Source: Mesorhizobium carmichaelinearum (GTDB taxonomy: Bacteria; Pseudomonadota; Alphaproteobacteria; Rhizobiales; Rhizobiaceae). From it: a stretch of DNA of 44,637 nt. The position numbers were made by a program, and so were the translations under genes. The stretch lies in the NCBI RefSeq assembly GCF_900199455.1, contig NZ_FZQR01000033.1:1-44637 (forward strand), given 5' to 3'. Positions 17,181 to 25,494 of the stretch are shown here, piece after piece. Position 1 is the stretch's first letter, and each line of letters starts with the position of its first letter. Below the pieces are notes generated by a model. The model had not been told where the DNA came from, searched no databases, and was given only the letters and a program-made list of their open reading frames with translations.

Positions 17181-18665
17181 ATGGGCGGTTTAATGGGGCA
17201 CGTACATGTCGGCACGGATACGAACATCTTTCTCCATTTCGGGAACGTCGAGGACCTGAAGTGGGAGAAGCTTTTCCCCGGCGTCTCGGCCGTAACTGTT
17301 TATGTGTGCGCACAGGTTCAGAAGGAGCTGGACAACCACAAAGACACTTCCTCAGGCTACATGCGCAAGCGGACAAGGCACTACCAGCAAATCCTGCGAT
17401 CCGCCGAAGCTGACGACGGCTACGTCCATCGTTCCCGGACGGGGGCGACTGAGGTCGAATTCGTGTTCCTTGACCGTCCGAGGGATTCAGAACTCGACGG
17501 CGAAGCCTTCGACCTAACGGAAGATGACTCGAGGATCGTTGCACAGCTGATGCTCGCGGCAACGGCTCGCCGGGTCAGTATGTCGCTTGTGGCAAACGAT
17601 GCGCGCCCACTGAGAGTTGCCCGCCAGCATGGCATGCAGGGCATTCGTCCCGATGCATGGGAACAGGACCGGGCGGAACCCGACACTCCGGAACTGGCGC
17701 GGCTGAGAGCCGAAAATAGAGAGCTGCAGGCCAGGCTTGGCGCTCATCCTTCCACAGTCATCTCCCGGATTGATGAGACCTCGGAGCAGAGGATATTCGA
17801 TGGTTTCGACGATGCCTTTGACGCTGTTGGCTTTTTTGAAGCCCTAAAACGGAACTTGCTGGCGTGCCACGACCTCCCGACACCTCGCGAGGTCGCGCAA
17901 CGGCACCAGGTCGTCAGACAGCCGTTTGGCCTGGACTTCGAAATCGGCGGCTTTGGGCGCGTGACTGGTAGGCAAATTGATGGATACGCTGAAGAGCTGG
18001 AGACGTTCGAGCGGGAAATCGAAGCACTGGGCGTTGACGATCTTATGCACCTCCTGCAGAAGCTTTCGCAGGTCAGCACGGTCGCATTGCGCGTTGAAAA
18101 CGTTGGTACGAAGCCCGACGAGGCTGTAGTTGTCGAGCTGAACATCCGTTCGCGTGCACAATTCATCGATCCAGAGGCGTTTCATGCTCTGACCGATTTT
18201 GGTATTGAGCTGCCCTCGCCGCCTAAACCCCTCGATATCGCAATACCGAATCTCGCGGAACAGTTGGCGGCTCGGCACGCGCATGACCATCTTTTTATCG
18301 AGGTGTCCGACGAGGCCTCGGAACGGTCGAAGCGCTTCTTGTGCAAACAGTTTCAGCACGGCACCGAGGAAGAGTTCGTGGTCCCGTTTGTCCCTCCGAG
18401 CGACGAACAGACGGCGGTCGTTGAAGTGTCGGTGCGATCTCGCCATCTGTCGCAGACCATCGTGCGCAGAGTTAGGTCCGCCGTCGTCTTGTCGAAATTT
18501 GGCAAGGATGACGTTGTCGCGCTCCTGAAAGACCCGCACGGATTGATGGCAGAGGAGCTGCGATGCCTGGTTGGGCGGGCGTTGGCCGCGCTCGAAACCA
18601 GCGAGAATGCGGATGAAGCTTCGCTCAGTGATAGCGGGACGGCCGATCTTGAACATCGACTTTGA
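17181..18665 (+). CDS. Large PIN-domain protein of unknown function
   Basis: A 494-aa protein whose first 150 residues form a PIN nuclease domain: GTDTNIFLHF (Asp13), Glu49 in VQKELDNHK, Asp115-Asp116 in LTEDDSRIVAQL and Asp140 in LVANDARPL. All expected metal ligands are present. A short coiled coil (ELARLRAENRELQARL) follows at about 181-197. About 290 residues without a family I recognise come next, including a beta-rich part (DEAVVVELNIRSRAQF, TAVVEVSVRSRH). It is far larger than a VapC toxin. It overlaps the next gene, so the two form an operon. It sits amid transposon debris, consistent with a horizontally carried cargo or defence gene, but that role is inference. Confidence 0.8.
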   Translation: MGGLMGHVHVGTDTNIFLHFGNVEDLKWEKLFPGVSAVTVYVCAQVQKELDNHKDTSSGYMRKRTRHYQQILRSAEADDGYVHRSRTGATEVEFVFLDRPRDSELDGEAFDLTEDDSRIVAQLMLAATARRVSMSLVANDARPLRVARQHGMQGIRPDAWEQDRAEPDTPELARLRAENRELQARLGAHPSTVISRIDETSEQRIFDGFDDAFDAVGFFEALKRNLLACHDLPTPREVAQRHQVVRQPFGLDFEIGGFGRVTGRQIDGYAEELETFEREIEALGVDDLMHLLQKLSQVSTVALRVENVGTKPDEAVVVELNIRSRAQFIDPEAFHALTDFGIELPSPPKPLDIAIPNLAEQLAARHAHDHLFIEVSDEASERSKRFLCKQFQHGTEEEFVVPFVPPSDEQTAVVEVSVRSRHLSQTIVRRVRSAVVLSKFGKDDVVALLKDPHGLMAEELRCLVGRALAALETSENADEASLSDSGTADLEHRL

Positions 18666-19440
18666 CAGCAACGACTGGATGGCGCAGCTCGGCGAGGCGC
18701 TGCGCTGTTCGGTTCCCGAGAGCGCCCGGCTGTCCCTACCATCCGCCAGCGTGACGTATTACGAGGAGGCGCTCGACGCCTTGATCGACGACGCATCCCT
18801 GAGCCAGGTCGTCGACGACGTCCTCGACTGGATCAGGGCGAACTCGCTCCAAGTATACCACGGGACGAGGCTGACCGACGAGGAGGCCCGGCTGTTGAAG
18901 CGGGACGGGCTGCGTCCCTTGTCCATTGGCGATCGCATCGGGTGGCTGCGATCAACGTTCCCGGACCTTCGGGATACCCTCACGGAGGCGGTCGTGACAG
19001 CAGCCATGCACAAGGGCCAACTCCGGCATCGCGAGAACCAGGTCCACGCCGCCATCTTGCGCGCCGAGATGCTCAGAGGATACGACTACCTCTTCGAAGG
19101 CTCGGAGTTCGATCGGCGCCTGCTGCAGTTCGGCGGTCATCCGGAACTCGTGAACGTCCTCAGGTCTCGCGGCGAATCCCGGCTCGTCAGGCTCGTGATT
19201 CCCGGCGACGAGGCCCTCGACGCGATGCACCCGTTCTTTCCAATCGATTGGGTGCGCGCCCAGGATGGGTACCCGAACCTTGTCAGAGAACTGCTTCGAG
19301 CGTGGGCTTACGAAATTCATAGGCCGGGCGAGCCACGCTTCGGGGTGGATGCCTGCCTGATGTTCAGGAAAGCGCTTCCAGGCGCTTATGTGGAAGACGT
19401 GGAACTCGTTCTTGAGACCGGGCGGTCGCAGGACGCGTGA
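18607..19440 (+). CDS. Unknown protein with a YHGT motif, partner of the PIN-domain gene
   Basis: A protein of about 277 aa that I cannot assign. Its central motif is LQVYHGTRLTDEEARLLKRD followed by GLRPL (Y84-H-G-T). The His-Gly-Thr recalls the first element of the ADP-ribosyltransferase (PARP-like) fold, but I cannot confirm the other elements. The rest is soluble with mixed charge (REN/LRAEMLRGYDYLFEG; RLVRLVIPGDEALDA). The start is uncertain: ATG 18607 overlaps the PIN gene by 59 nt, ATG 18613 is next, and ATG 18679 follows the PIN stop. The tight overlap implies co-expression and possibly a toxin-like effector with its partner. Confidence 0.65.
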   Translation: MRMKLRSVIAGRPILNIDFDSNDWMAQLGEALRCSVPESARLSLPSASVTYYEEALDALIDDASLSQVVDDVLDWIRANSLQVYHGTRLTDEEARLLKRDGLRPLSIGDRIGWLRSTFPDLRDTLTEAVVTAAMHKGQLRHRENQVHAAILRAEMLRGYDYLFEGSEFDRRLLQFGGHPELVNVLRSRGESRLVRLVIPGDEALDAMHPFFPIDWVRAQDGYPNLVRELLRAWAYEIHRPGEPRFGVDACLMFRKALPGAYVEDVELVLETGRSQDA

Positions 19441-19522
19441 GATGTCCTCGTGGCTGCATTGCCCTGCCGTCATCGTGATCTGGCATAGCCACAGAGGTGG
19501 CATCGGAAGTCGGAGTGAACGG

Positions 19523-19655
19523 TGTCGGACTTACGAGTCGAATTTCCTGTTTTTGCACGCTTATGGGTCGAAATTGGGCTCAACTTATGAGTCACGCTGA
19601 CCCGCTAAGTAGCTGAAAACAATGGTGGGGCGGTTGCAGACTTAAGAGTCAGAAT
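19523..19655. repeat. Transposon-like end with four internal repeats
   Basis: TGTCGGACTTACGAGTCGAA starts at 19523. Related units follow: CTTATGGGTCGAAATT (about 19560), ACTTATGAGTCAC (about 19583) and ACTTAAGAGTCAG (about 19640), consensus RCTTAnGRGTC. A TGT terminus with repeated internal sites resembles the ends of Tn7-like or IS21-like elements. I found no matching opposite end, so this is probably a solo end. Confidence 0.55.
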
Positions 19656-19769
19656 GCAGTTATGATATGGGCTGTGAGGTGACGTCCATGGGCAATTCAC
19701 GCAGGGCTCGTTTGACGGAACGTGCTCTTCCACATATATTCTGGCCACATGGTCATTTTGGAGACGCCA

Positions 19770-20009
19770 ATGAAAAAAAACATCACCGTAGTGGAGGCGA
19801 AATCGCGCTTCTCGGCTTTGCTGGCGGAAGTCGAAGCTGGCGAAGAAATTGCCGTCACCAGGCATGGCAAGGTGATCGCGCGCCTTGTTCCCGATCATCC
19901 CCGCGTGGCAGCCGACGCCTTTCGTGATTTCTGGGCCGATGCCGATGAAATTGATCTGATCGCGCCAGAGGATGAGCCGGCTGAAGATGTAATCGGGTTG
20001 GACGATTAG
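19770..20009 (+). CDS. Phd/YefM-type antitoxin (second module)
   Basis: A 79-aa antitoxin: MKKNITVVEAKSRFSALLAEVEAGEEIAVTRHGKVIARLVPD is the Phd-type DNA-binding fold. The acidic tail (DEIDLIAPEDEPAEDVIGLDD) is the likely toxin-binding end. ATG 19770 has GGAG about nine bases upstream; ATG 19749 is an alternative with poorer spacing. The toxin gene starts three bases after its stop. AT-rich DNA with a TATATT element lies upstream (19730-19745). The module is distinct in sequence from the one at 1545-2173. Confidence 0.87.
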   Translation: MKKNITVVEAKSRFSALLAEVEAGEEIAVTRHGKVIARLVPDHPRVAADAFRDFWADADEIDLIAPEDEPAEDVIGLDD

Positions 20010-20012
20010 ATC

Positions 20013-20429
20013 GTGTCGTCGCTCTACCTTCTTGACACGAATATTCTAATCGCTGCCCTGAAAGGCCGACCCGAGGTACGAAGACGGCTGGAATCCGAAC
20101 AACTGAGCGCCATGCGGCTATCCGCTATCGTGCTCGGCGAATTGCAATTCGGGGCGGAGAAAAGCGCTTATGGCGACCGCAACCGCGTTCGCCTGGCCGC
20201 TCTGGCTCAACGGCTCCCGTTAGTCGGGGTCGAGCACGACACAACGCGGCATTATGCAAAGATTCGAGCATTTCTGGAGCTTCAAGGAACGCCGATTGGG
20301 GCCAACGATACATGGATTGCCGCGCAAGCGTTGGCGATCGGCGCCACGCTGGTCACAGACAATGAGCGCGAGTTTTGCCGCGTGCCTGGACTGGCATTTG
20401 AAAACTGGTTGGAACATGCGCAACCATGA
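20013..20429 (+). CDS. vapC: VapC-type PIN-domain toxin (second module)
   Basis: A 138-aa PIN RNase: SLYLLDTNILIAALKGRPEV gives Asp8 and Asn10. IVLGELQFGAEKS supplies Glu, GTPIGANDTWIAAQALAIG supplies the acidic residue pair region, and LVTDNEREFCRVPGL the final Asp. This is the FitB/VapC subgroup that typically cleaves initiator tRNA or rRNA loops; the target here is unknown. The start is GTG, three bases behind the antitoxin stop, so the two are coupled. Nothing suggests inactivation. Confidence 0.88.
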   Translation: MSSLYLLDTNILIAALKGRPEVRRRLESEQLSAMRLSAIVLGELQFGAEKSAYGDRNRVRLAALAQRLPLVGVEHDTTRHYAKIRAFLELQGTPIGANDTWIAAQALAIGATLVTDNEREFCRVPGLAFENWLEHAQP

Positions 20430-20461
20430 CCTTGTCTACCCGAGGAAACTCGACTTCAGGT

Positions 20462-20847
20462 TCTGAGATCGGGCTTCCGCTCGAGTGACGGTTCGGCCTC
20501 AATCACCTGCCAAATATCCGCCGGATCGAGAACCGCCGCCTCGAAGATCTCAAGATAGCTCTTATGGTTGTTGTGGAGGCGCGCTTGCGAACCTTCTGCT
20601 GCTTTTGGCGAAACGCTTGGCGATCATCCGGGTGCCCCGTTGAATGGCCGAAACCGCTCGCAAGCGCGAGGTCGCTCGACCAATTCGGAATGAATCCGGC
20701 ATTGCTGGTGACGTAGCGTGTGAACTCGGCGAAATAGCACCGTGAGGGGAACATGAACCCGCGGACCGCTTCGAATGGGGGTCCGGAAAACTGTGTACGC
20801 CACTGCCGGAAACATCCGCGCCATCGGGCGTAGAAAAGCTTTCCCAC
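20462..20847 (-). pseudogene. Frameshifted small hypothetical gene
   Basis: On the minus strand one frame encodes MFPSRCYFAEFTRYVTSN and continues to RQAFRQKQQKVRK. A second frame continues with ARLHNNHKSYLEIFEAAVL and DPADIWQVIEAEPSLERKPD before a stop near 20462. Both parts look like real protein, so a single frameshift near 20590 probably split one gene. I do not recognise the family. The 5' end near 20755 is uncertain. Confidence 0.35.
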
Positions 20848-20865
20848 GGAGGGAGAGTCGGAGAC

Positions 20866-21756
20866 TTAAGCTGCTGCAGCTGAAGCAAACCTTTTGGAAA
20901 TGTGTTGCTTTGGCCGGACGCACACATTGTCAATTAGCCGGACATCACCCAGCCATGCCGCCACGAGGATGCGTGCCGATCTGTCCGCGGCGTCGAGCGG
21001 CGCGAGGTCATCGTCGGCCCGCAATTCAAGATACTCGACTTCTTTGTAGCCGGCCGCCAGGATCGCCTTGTGCGCCTCGGCGAGTACGTCGTCGGCTTTT
21101 GCGCCTATCGCCAGCCGCTCGGCGGACGCGAACAGGATTTCCGCGAGGCTCGGCGCCGCTTGTCGCAGTACTGACGAGAGGCGAAGGTTGCGCGACGACA
21201 TTGCCAGACCGTCGGCTTCGCGCACCGTCGGGCAAGCGACGATCTCGATCGGAATATCAAGATCGCGCGTCAGCCGGCGCACGACGTGCAACTGCTGGAA
21301 GTCTTTCTCTCCGAAGAAGGCCAGATCGGCGCCCGTCTGCAGAAAGAGCTTGGCTACGACAGTTGCCACGCCGTCGAAATGGCCGGGACGGTACGCACCG
21401 CACAATCCATCGCTCACCCCGCTCACCGAGACCGTGGTGGCGAAACCTTCCGGATATATTTCAGAGGCATCGGGTGCGTAGAGCATATGGGCACCCAGCG
21501 GCGCGAGCTTGGCAGCGTCCTCGTGCTCCGTTCGTGGATAGGCGGCAAGGTCAGCCGTATTGTTGAACTGTCTCGGGTTGATGAAGAGTGTCACGATCAC
21601 CCGATCCACGCGCTCTAGCGCCGCCCGCACCAGGCTGAGATGGCCTTCATGCAGCGCGCCCATCGTCGGCACGACGGCAACCTTGAGGCCTTCGCGACGC
21701 CAGGCTGAAACAATGCTGCGCAATTCCGCGACAGTCCGGACGATCGGTATGCTCAC
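20866..21756 (-). CDS. panC: Pantothenate synthetase
   Basis: PanC joins pantoate and beta-alanine using ATP, the last step of pantothenate synthesis in the cytosol. The 296-aa protein has VPTMGALHEGHLSLVRAA (HIGH-like ATP site), FINPRQFN, YPRTEHEDAAKL, RPGHFDGVATVVAKLF, FGEKDFQQLHVVRRL and MSSRNLRLS, all canonical. The start is GTG at 21756, overlapping the panB stop by 4 nt, with GGAGGAG upstream; a longer frame upstream is a shadow. Length is slightly above the usual 280 aa. The gene is intact, with panB just upstream on the same strand. No panD is present in the window. Confidence 0.96.
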   Translation of the reverse strand: MSIPIVRTVAELRSIVSAWRREGLKVAVVPTMGALHEGHLSLVRAALERVDRVIVTLFINPRQFNNTADLAAYPRTEHEDAAKLAPLGAHMLYAPDASEIYPEGFATTVSVSGVSDGLCGAYRPGHFDGVATVVAKLFLQTGADLAFFGEKDFQQLHVVRRLTRDLDIPIEIVACPTVREADGLAMSSRNLRLSSVLRQAAPSLAEILFASAERLAIGAKADDVLAEAHKAILAAGYKEVEYLELRADDDLAPLDAADRSARILVAAWLGDVRLIDNVCVRPKQHISKRFASAAAA

Positions 21757-22598
21757 GCTGCCTCTCCTCCTTTGACGGTTTTTGGCGCATCGCCGAAGAC
21801 ATGCTCGGCCGCTGGAAAATGGCGCTCGCGTACATCCTGCGCATAGGCCGCAATCGCCGCTTCGGCAATTTGCCCGAGTTCTGCGTAACGCTTGACGAAT
21901 TTCGGGCGGAAGTCGCCGAACAGGCCAAGCATGTCGTCGACCACCAGGATCTGCCCGTCGCACGCCGGCGAGGCGCCGATTCCGATCGTCGGGACGGCCA
22001 CCTCCTCGGTGATCCGCCGGGCGAGCGGCTCAGGCACCTTTTCCAGAACGACCGAAAAAGCACCGGCCTGCGCCACTGCCTGGGCATCGCGCCGGATGCG
22101 CTCACCGTCCTCGCCCCTGCCCTGCACTCGATAGCCGCCGAAAGTATTGACCGCCTGCGGGGTCAGGCCGACATGGGCCATGACCGGTACGCCGCGCGCG
22201 GCGAGGAAATGGATCGTCTCCGCCATTGCCTCGCCACCCTCGATCTTGACGGCGCCACAACCGGTCTCGGCCATCACGCGGGCTGCGTTTCGGAAGGCCT
22301 GCTCGGGGCCTTCCTCATAGGAGCCGAACGGCATGTCGACGACCATGAGCGCACGCTTGAGGCCACGCCGCACCGCCTTGCCGTGCAGGATCAGCATGTC
22401 GACCGTCACGCCGAGAGTCGAAGGCAGGCCGTGGAGCACCATGCCGACGCTGTCGCCCACCAGCACAACATCGCAGTGCGCGTCGATGAACCGGGCGACC
22501 GGGGTCGTATAAGCTGTCAGGCAGACGAGCGGAGCCTGGCCTTTCCGCAAGCGAATGTCCGGCGGCGTGATCGACTTGGTCTCAGCAGATATGCTCAA
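21753..22598 (-). CDS. panB: 3-methyl-2-oxobutanoate hydroxymethyltransferase
   Basis: PanB transfers a hydroxymethyl group from 5,10-methylene-THF to ketoisovalerate, giving ketopantoate. The 281-aa protein contains LTAYTTPVARFID, VLVGDSVGMVLHGLPST (metal site), GAVKIEGGE, VMAHVGLTPQAVNTFGGY and ACDGQILVVDDMLGLF, all typical. The start is TTG at 22598 with a strong GGAGG seven bases before; no in-frame ATG is nearby. It leads the two-gene panB-panC operon. A TATGGATAAC segment about 35 bp upstream may be a -10 region. Confidence 0.96.
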   Translation of the reverse strand: MSISAETKSITPPDIRLRKGQAPLVCLTAYTTPVARFIDAHCDVVLVGDSVGMVLHGLPSTLGVTVDMLILHGKAVRRGLKRALMVVDMPFGSYEEGPEQAFRNAARVMAETGCGAVKIEGGEAMAETIHFLAARGVPVMAHVGLTPQAVNTFGGYRVQGRGEDGERIRRDAQAVAQAGAFSVVLEKVPEPLARRITEEVAVPTIGIGASPACDGQILVVDDMLGLFGDFRPKFVKRYAELGQIAEAAIAAYAQDVRERHFPAAEHVFGDAPKTVKGGEAA

Positions 22599-23006
22599 GC
22601 GAAGCCTCCTTCCCTAGCGTTATCCATAGCGAGTGTCGCCTTTGGCATATTTTTGTGCAGATGCGAAGAGCAAACGGCTACGTCTCGGGATAGGCGCCGA
22701 AAGGCATGCCCACGGACCATCGGTGCAGTTCCAGCCCCGCTGCACCCTTGCCAGGCGCATTCATTCAGCTCCACCGCAACGATCAAGTTGGATGATAGGC
22801 GATCCCGCACTATGGCGGTGCTTTCGCCGACAACCGCAGTGCCGATCAGGTTAGCCATCAACGTGATATGGGCGGGAAGCTTCGCTCCTAACCACGGTGC
22901 AGGACGAGCATCGCGACAGTCTTGGCTGGGCTTTATTGCTTTCCGGGGCAACCGCCACTATGTAGCGACACTTCGCCGACTGTCTTTCAAGCATCCGGAG
23001 TGTTTC
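22599..23006 (+). promoter_or_regulatory. panB upstream region and mucR copy 3 leader
   Basis: There is no gene in these 408 bp between divergent panB and mucR. The distal half (about 22900-23006) is the mucR leader, sharing CTTCGCCGACTGTCTTTCAA and the CATCCGGAG ribosome-site region with copy 2. The proximal part holds the panB promoter and ribosome site. A minus-strand open frame covering the region lacks family similarity. Confidence 0.5.
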
Positions 23007-23474
23007 ATGACGGAAGAAGCCGACAACAACATGGACGTCCTCATCGAGCTCACCGCCGATGTCGTCTCAGCCTATGTCTCCAACAATCCGGTCCCGGTGG
23101 GTGATCTCCCTGCCCTGATCGGCCAGGTCCACGCGGCACTCAAAGGCACTGCCGGCACCAGCGTTTCCGCAGAAGACGCGGAGGCTCTCAAGCCTGCGGT
23201 ATCGATCAGGAAGTCGGTGACACCGGACTACATCATCTGCCTTGAGGACGGGAAGAAATTCAAATCGCTGAAGCGCCATCTGTCGACCCATTATGGACTG
23301 ACGCCGGACGACTATCGCGCCAAATGGGGCCTGTCGGCGGATTATCCCATGGTCGCGCCGAATTACGCCGCAACGCGTTCGGCGTTGGCCAAGACGATGG
23401 GGCTCGGCCGCAAACCGAAAGAGCCGGAAACGCCGGCGCCGGCGAAGCCGACCCGCAAGAAGGTCGCAGCTTGA
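23007..23474 (+). CDS. mucR: MucR/Ros-family zinc-finger transcriptional regulator (copy 3)
   Basis: An intact 155-aa MucR/Ros protein, very similar to copy 1. Differences cluster in the linker (GTAGTSVSAEDAEALKPAVSI) and tail (ETPAPAKPTRKKVAA). The zinc finger YIICLEDGKKFKSLKRHLSTHYG keeps C-x2-D-x9-H-x3-H. The start has CCGGAG about nine bases upstream. It is followed by a terminator hairpin and a convergent cold-shock gene, the same arrangement as copy 1. Having two intact paralogues suggests overlapping regulation of AT-rich target genes, and hetero-oligomers are possible. Confidence 0.93.
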   Translation: MTEEADNNMDVLIELTADVVSAYVSNNPVPVGDLPALIGQVHAALKGTAGTSVSAEDAEALKPAVSIRKSVTPDYIICLEDGKKFKSLKRHLSTHYGLTPDDYRAKWGLSADYPMVAPNYAATRSALAKTMGLGRKPKEPETPAPAKPTRKKVAA

Positions 23475-23546
23475 TTTCAGAAATCGAGGTTTTTCTGGAG
23501 CGCGCACGCTGCCATCGGCACAATCTGCATCTGCCCGGAATGTGAA

Positions 23547-23569
23547 AAGGCGGGGTCCAGCCCCGCCTT
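23547..23569. terminator. Hairpin terminator after mucR copy 3
   Basis: AAGGCGGGG and CCCCGCCTT form a perfect 9-bp stem with a TCCAG loop, followed by TCCCTTTC. It can serve both convergent genes. Confidence 0.75.
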
Positions 23570-23643
23570 CCCTTTCAAACAGCTTTGGTTTTCCAGCCTG
23601 GATGCCCCGTGTCCATCGGCTGATGCCAGGACGCTGGAGAAAT

Positions 23644-23857
23644 TCAGCCAGCTTTGCTGAGGCTGCCGGCAGAGGACTTGCCAGTGCGGCGGTCCTGTTC
23701 GACTTCATAGTTGATCTTCTGGCCATCGGCGAGGGTCGAGAGCCCCCGCTCGTTCAACGGCGGAAATGTGAACGAAAACATCCTGACCGCCATTGTCAGG
23801 CTGAATAAATCCAAATCCCTTACTGCTGTTGAACCACTTCACGGTTCCAGTCGCCAT
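23644..23857 (-). pseudogene. Cold-shock protein gene, frameshifted
   Basis: A second CspA copy: MATGTVKWFNSSKGFGFIQ, DNGGQDVFVHISAVERAG, then the frame shifts. One extra G in a five-G run (CCCCC on the + strand, 23743-23747) moves the frame. Deleting it restores LSTLADGQK and the end SSAGSLSKAG seen in cspA at 5079. The DNA-binding RNP motifs are before the break, but the barrel cannot close. Either a very recent mutation or a sequencing slip in the homopolymer is possible. It is convergent with mucR copy 3. Confidence 0.88.
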
Positions 23858-23913
23858 ATGCGTGTTCCTTTGTAACAATTGCAACGTGGGCAGGCCGTCC
23901 GGCCAGTCCCGAT

Positions 23914-24210
23914 TCATAACCGAACTTTGGAGTTGGGCGCAGCAAAAAACGAAAAATTGCAAGGCCCGGTCGATCGGCGGCCGGCAGCTCGCTTACTGCA
24001 AATGCCCCTGTTGTCAGCAAGCACGTCCTGCGCTCCCGCTCCGCGCATGGCCCAGAACGCTCCCGCGATCTGAAGCCCGGGCGGTCTCACCGCTCGGAAG
24101 AATTGCCGAGTCAGGCCTAGCGCTGTCCGGGCCGACGTAGCGAATGTCGCACCGACGGCCACCGCTCCACCAAAAAGACCATCGGCACCGGCCGCGGCGA
24201 GTTTTTCCAT
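23914..24210 (-). CDS. Hypothetical protein downstream of a GGDEF gene
   Basis: A 98-aa frame beginning MEKLAAAGADGLFGGAVAVGATFATSART, slightly hydrophobic and Ala/Gly-rich, with no family I recognise. A good ribosome site (GGGAGAGAGG) lies just before ATG 24210, and the gene starts 24 bp after the GGDEF gene's stop on the same strand, so co-transcription is possible. Against it: the C-terminal half overlaps the conserved upstream region of the cold-shock copy, so it may be truncated or chance. Confidence 0.35.
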   Translation of the reverse strand: MEKLAAAGADGLFGGAVAVGATFATSARTALGLTRQFFRAVRPPGLQIAGAFWAMRGAGAQDVLADNRGICSKRAAGRRSTGPCNFSFFAAPNSKVRL

Positions 24211-24233
24211 CGGCCTCTCTCCCAGGGGGCCGG

Positions 24234-25019
24234 TTACGGTATCACGACTCGCAACTTGGCTGCTTCATAATCGAACGAAACGCGGTTCCGCCCACGTTGT
24301 TTCGCTTCAAAAAGGCATCGTGCGGCAGTGCGGAGGACATCCTGAGTGTCTGCACCATGAGGGATTTCCGCACCCCCGATGCTGACGGTCACCTTCACGC
24401 CGTCCTGTTGCCCTTTCACCCCAGGAATCCGCTCGATATGACGGCGGATCTTCTCCGCAATGGTACTTGCCTGCTCTTTGCGGATGTGGCGTAGCAAGAC
24501 CCCAAACTCTCCCCCGCCAAGGCGACCGATCCCGTCTCCTGGGCGCGTTATATAGACGAGCGCCTTCGCAATCCGAATCAGAGCTTCGTCACCCTTGGCA
24601 TGTCCGTGCTTGTCGTTGATTGAAGAGAAGTGATCAGGATCGATGAGGAGAAGGGTATCGCATTCCCCTTCATCGCGGCTTCTATCCATCCTTGCGATGA
24701 ATTCACCGCGACTAAGGAGTCCTGTCATCGGGTCATGACTCGTGACGAAGGTGAGCCTGCTATGCGTCTCTTTCAGGGCTGCATGAGACTTCTCCAACTT
24801 GTCACATGTTTCCTGGATCGTTTCCGCCTGGGTGAAGATGTAGGCACTGACCGGCATCCCGATGAGGATGGGAATGAAGGTGCATTCCACCCAGCTCAGC
24901 CAGTCGATCGGCATCTGCAGCGCAAGCCGAGCCGTAAAAGACAAACCGAAGGTTGCGACGACTGCAATTATCGTCACGACTATTGACTTGCCCAGAATAC
25001 GCCTGCGACGCGGTGTCAT
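24234..25019 (-). CDS. Membrane GGDEF-domain protein with degenerate active site
   Basis: A 261-aa protein with two N-terminal membrane helices (about 11-32 and 44-62), a short coiled coil (about 65-90) and a GGDEF domain (about 92-255). It keeps HDPMTGLLSR, the Asp127-Pro-Asp metal site (LLIDPDHFSSIND) and an inhibitory RPGD (159-162) five residues before the signature. The signature itself is GGGEF (168-172) instead of GGDEF, replacing the third-position acid that binds metal. Cyclase activity is therefore doubtful, and a c-di-GMP or GTP sensor role is possible through the I-site. It is not related closely to the GGDEF-EAL protein at 8753. Confidence 0.88.
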   Translation of the reverse strand: MTPRRRRILGKSIVVTIIAVVATFGLSFTARLALQMPIDWLSWVECTFIPILIGMPVSAYIFTQAETIQETCDKLEKSHAALKETHSRLTFVTSHDPMTGLLSRGEFIARMDRSRDEGECDTLLLIDPDHFSSINDKHGHAKGDEALIRIAKALVYITRPGDGIGRLGGGEFGVLLRHIRKEQASTIAEKIRRHIERIPGVKGQQDGVKVTVSIGGAEIPHGADTQDVLRTAARCLFEAKQRGRNRVSFDYEAAKLRVVIP

Positions 25020-25243
25020 GCGGTTCCTTTAGATACTGGCGCTGAACAAGCTCTTACGAAGTCCATTAAGATTATTTCGGACGCGAAGGGCAAGGAAGCG
25101 CCACTGTCGCGGTTCAAGGTTGGGCAGCGAGCCAGGTGCCGGCGGAGCGGCTAATTTTAGCGACGGTTAAAATTCGAGTTTTTCGAATCTGCCGGCGTTA
25201 GTTTCGGATGCTACCCAGCCTGCGCAGATAGTGAGCGTGGAAT

Positions 25244-25453
25244 ATGCGTGGTCCAGGTTGGATTAGAGATATACGGCAGGCTGAGGCCCAGCACATGCGA
25301 GATCGAATAGCTTGGCTTGAATGCGAACTGATCAATGCGGCCGCGTCCAAAGGCAAATCCAAGTTGCAAAACGTTGGTCACGAGCTTCGTTCGCAGAAGG
25401 CTCGACTGGCACGCCTCGAACAATGCATAGCCTGGATGCCGAAGCGGCTCTAA
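25244..25453 (+). CDS. Small coiled-coil hypothetical protein (paralogue of 6637-6849)
   Basis: A 69-aa protein starting MRGPGWIRDIRQAEAQHMRD, with helical charged stretches WLECELINAAASKGKSKLQ and GHELRSQKARLARLEQCIAW. It aligns along its whole length with the protein at 6637-6849 (shared MRG.G.IR..RQ, L..EL, GHELR..K.RL..LE.C). I recognise no named family. Two diverged copies keeping the same length suggest function, possibly as a small dimeric helical protein. The ribosome site is weak (GTGGAAT before the ATG). Confidence 0.55.
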   Translation: MRGPGWIRDIRQAEAQHMRDRIAWLECELINAAASKGKSKLQNVGHELRSQKARLARLEQCIAWMPKRL

Positions 25454-25494
25454 TGTCGCGCCCCACATGCGACGGGTAGATCCGAAGATCGCCG

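Noticed and set aside
22595..22951. 118-codon minus-strand frame upstream of panB
   Set aside because: Covers promoter and mucR leader DNA, lacks motifs, and ends inside the panB start region.
23067..23726. 219-codon minus-strand open frame across mucR copy 3
   Set aside because: It is antisense to a clear mucR gene and overlaps the terminator and cold-shock relic.
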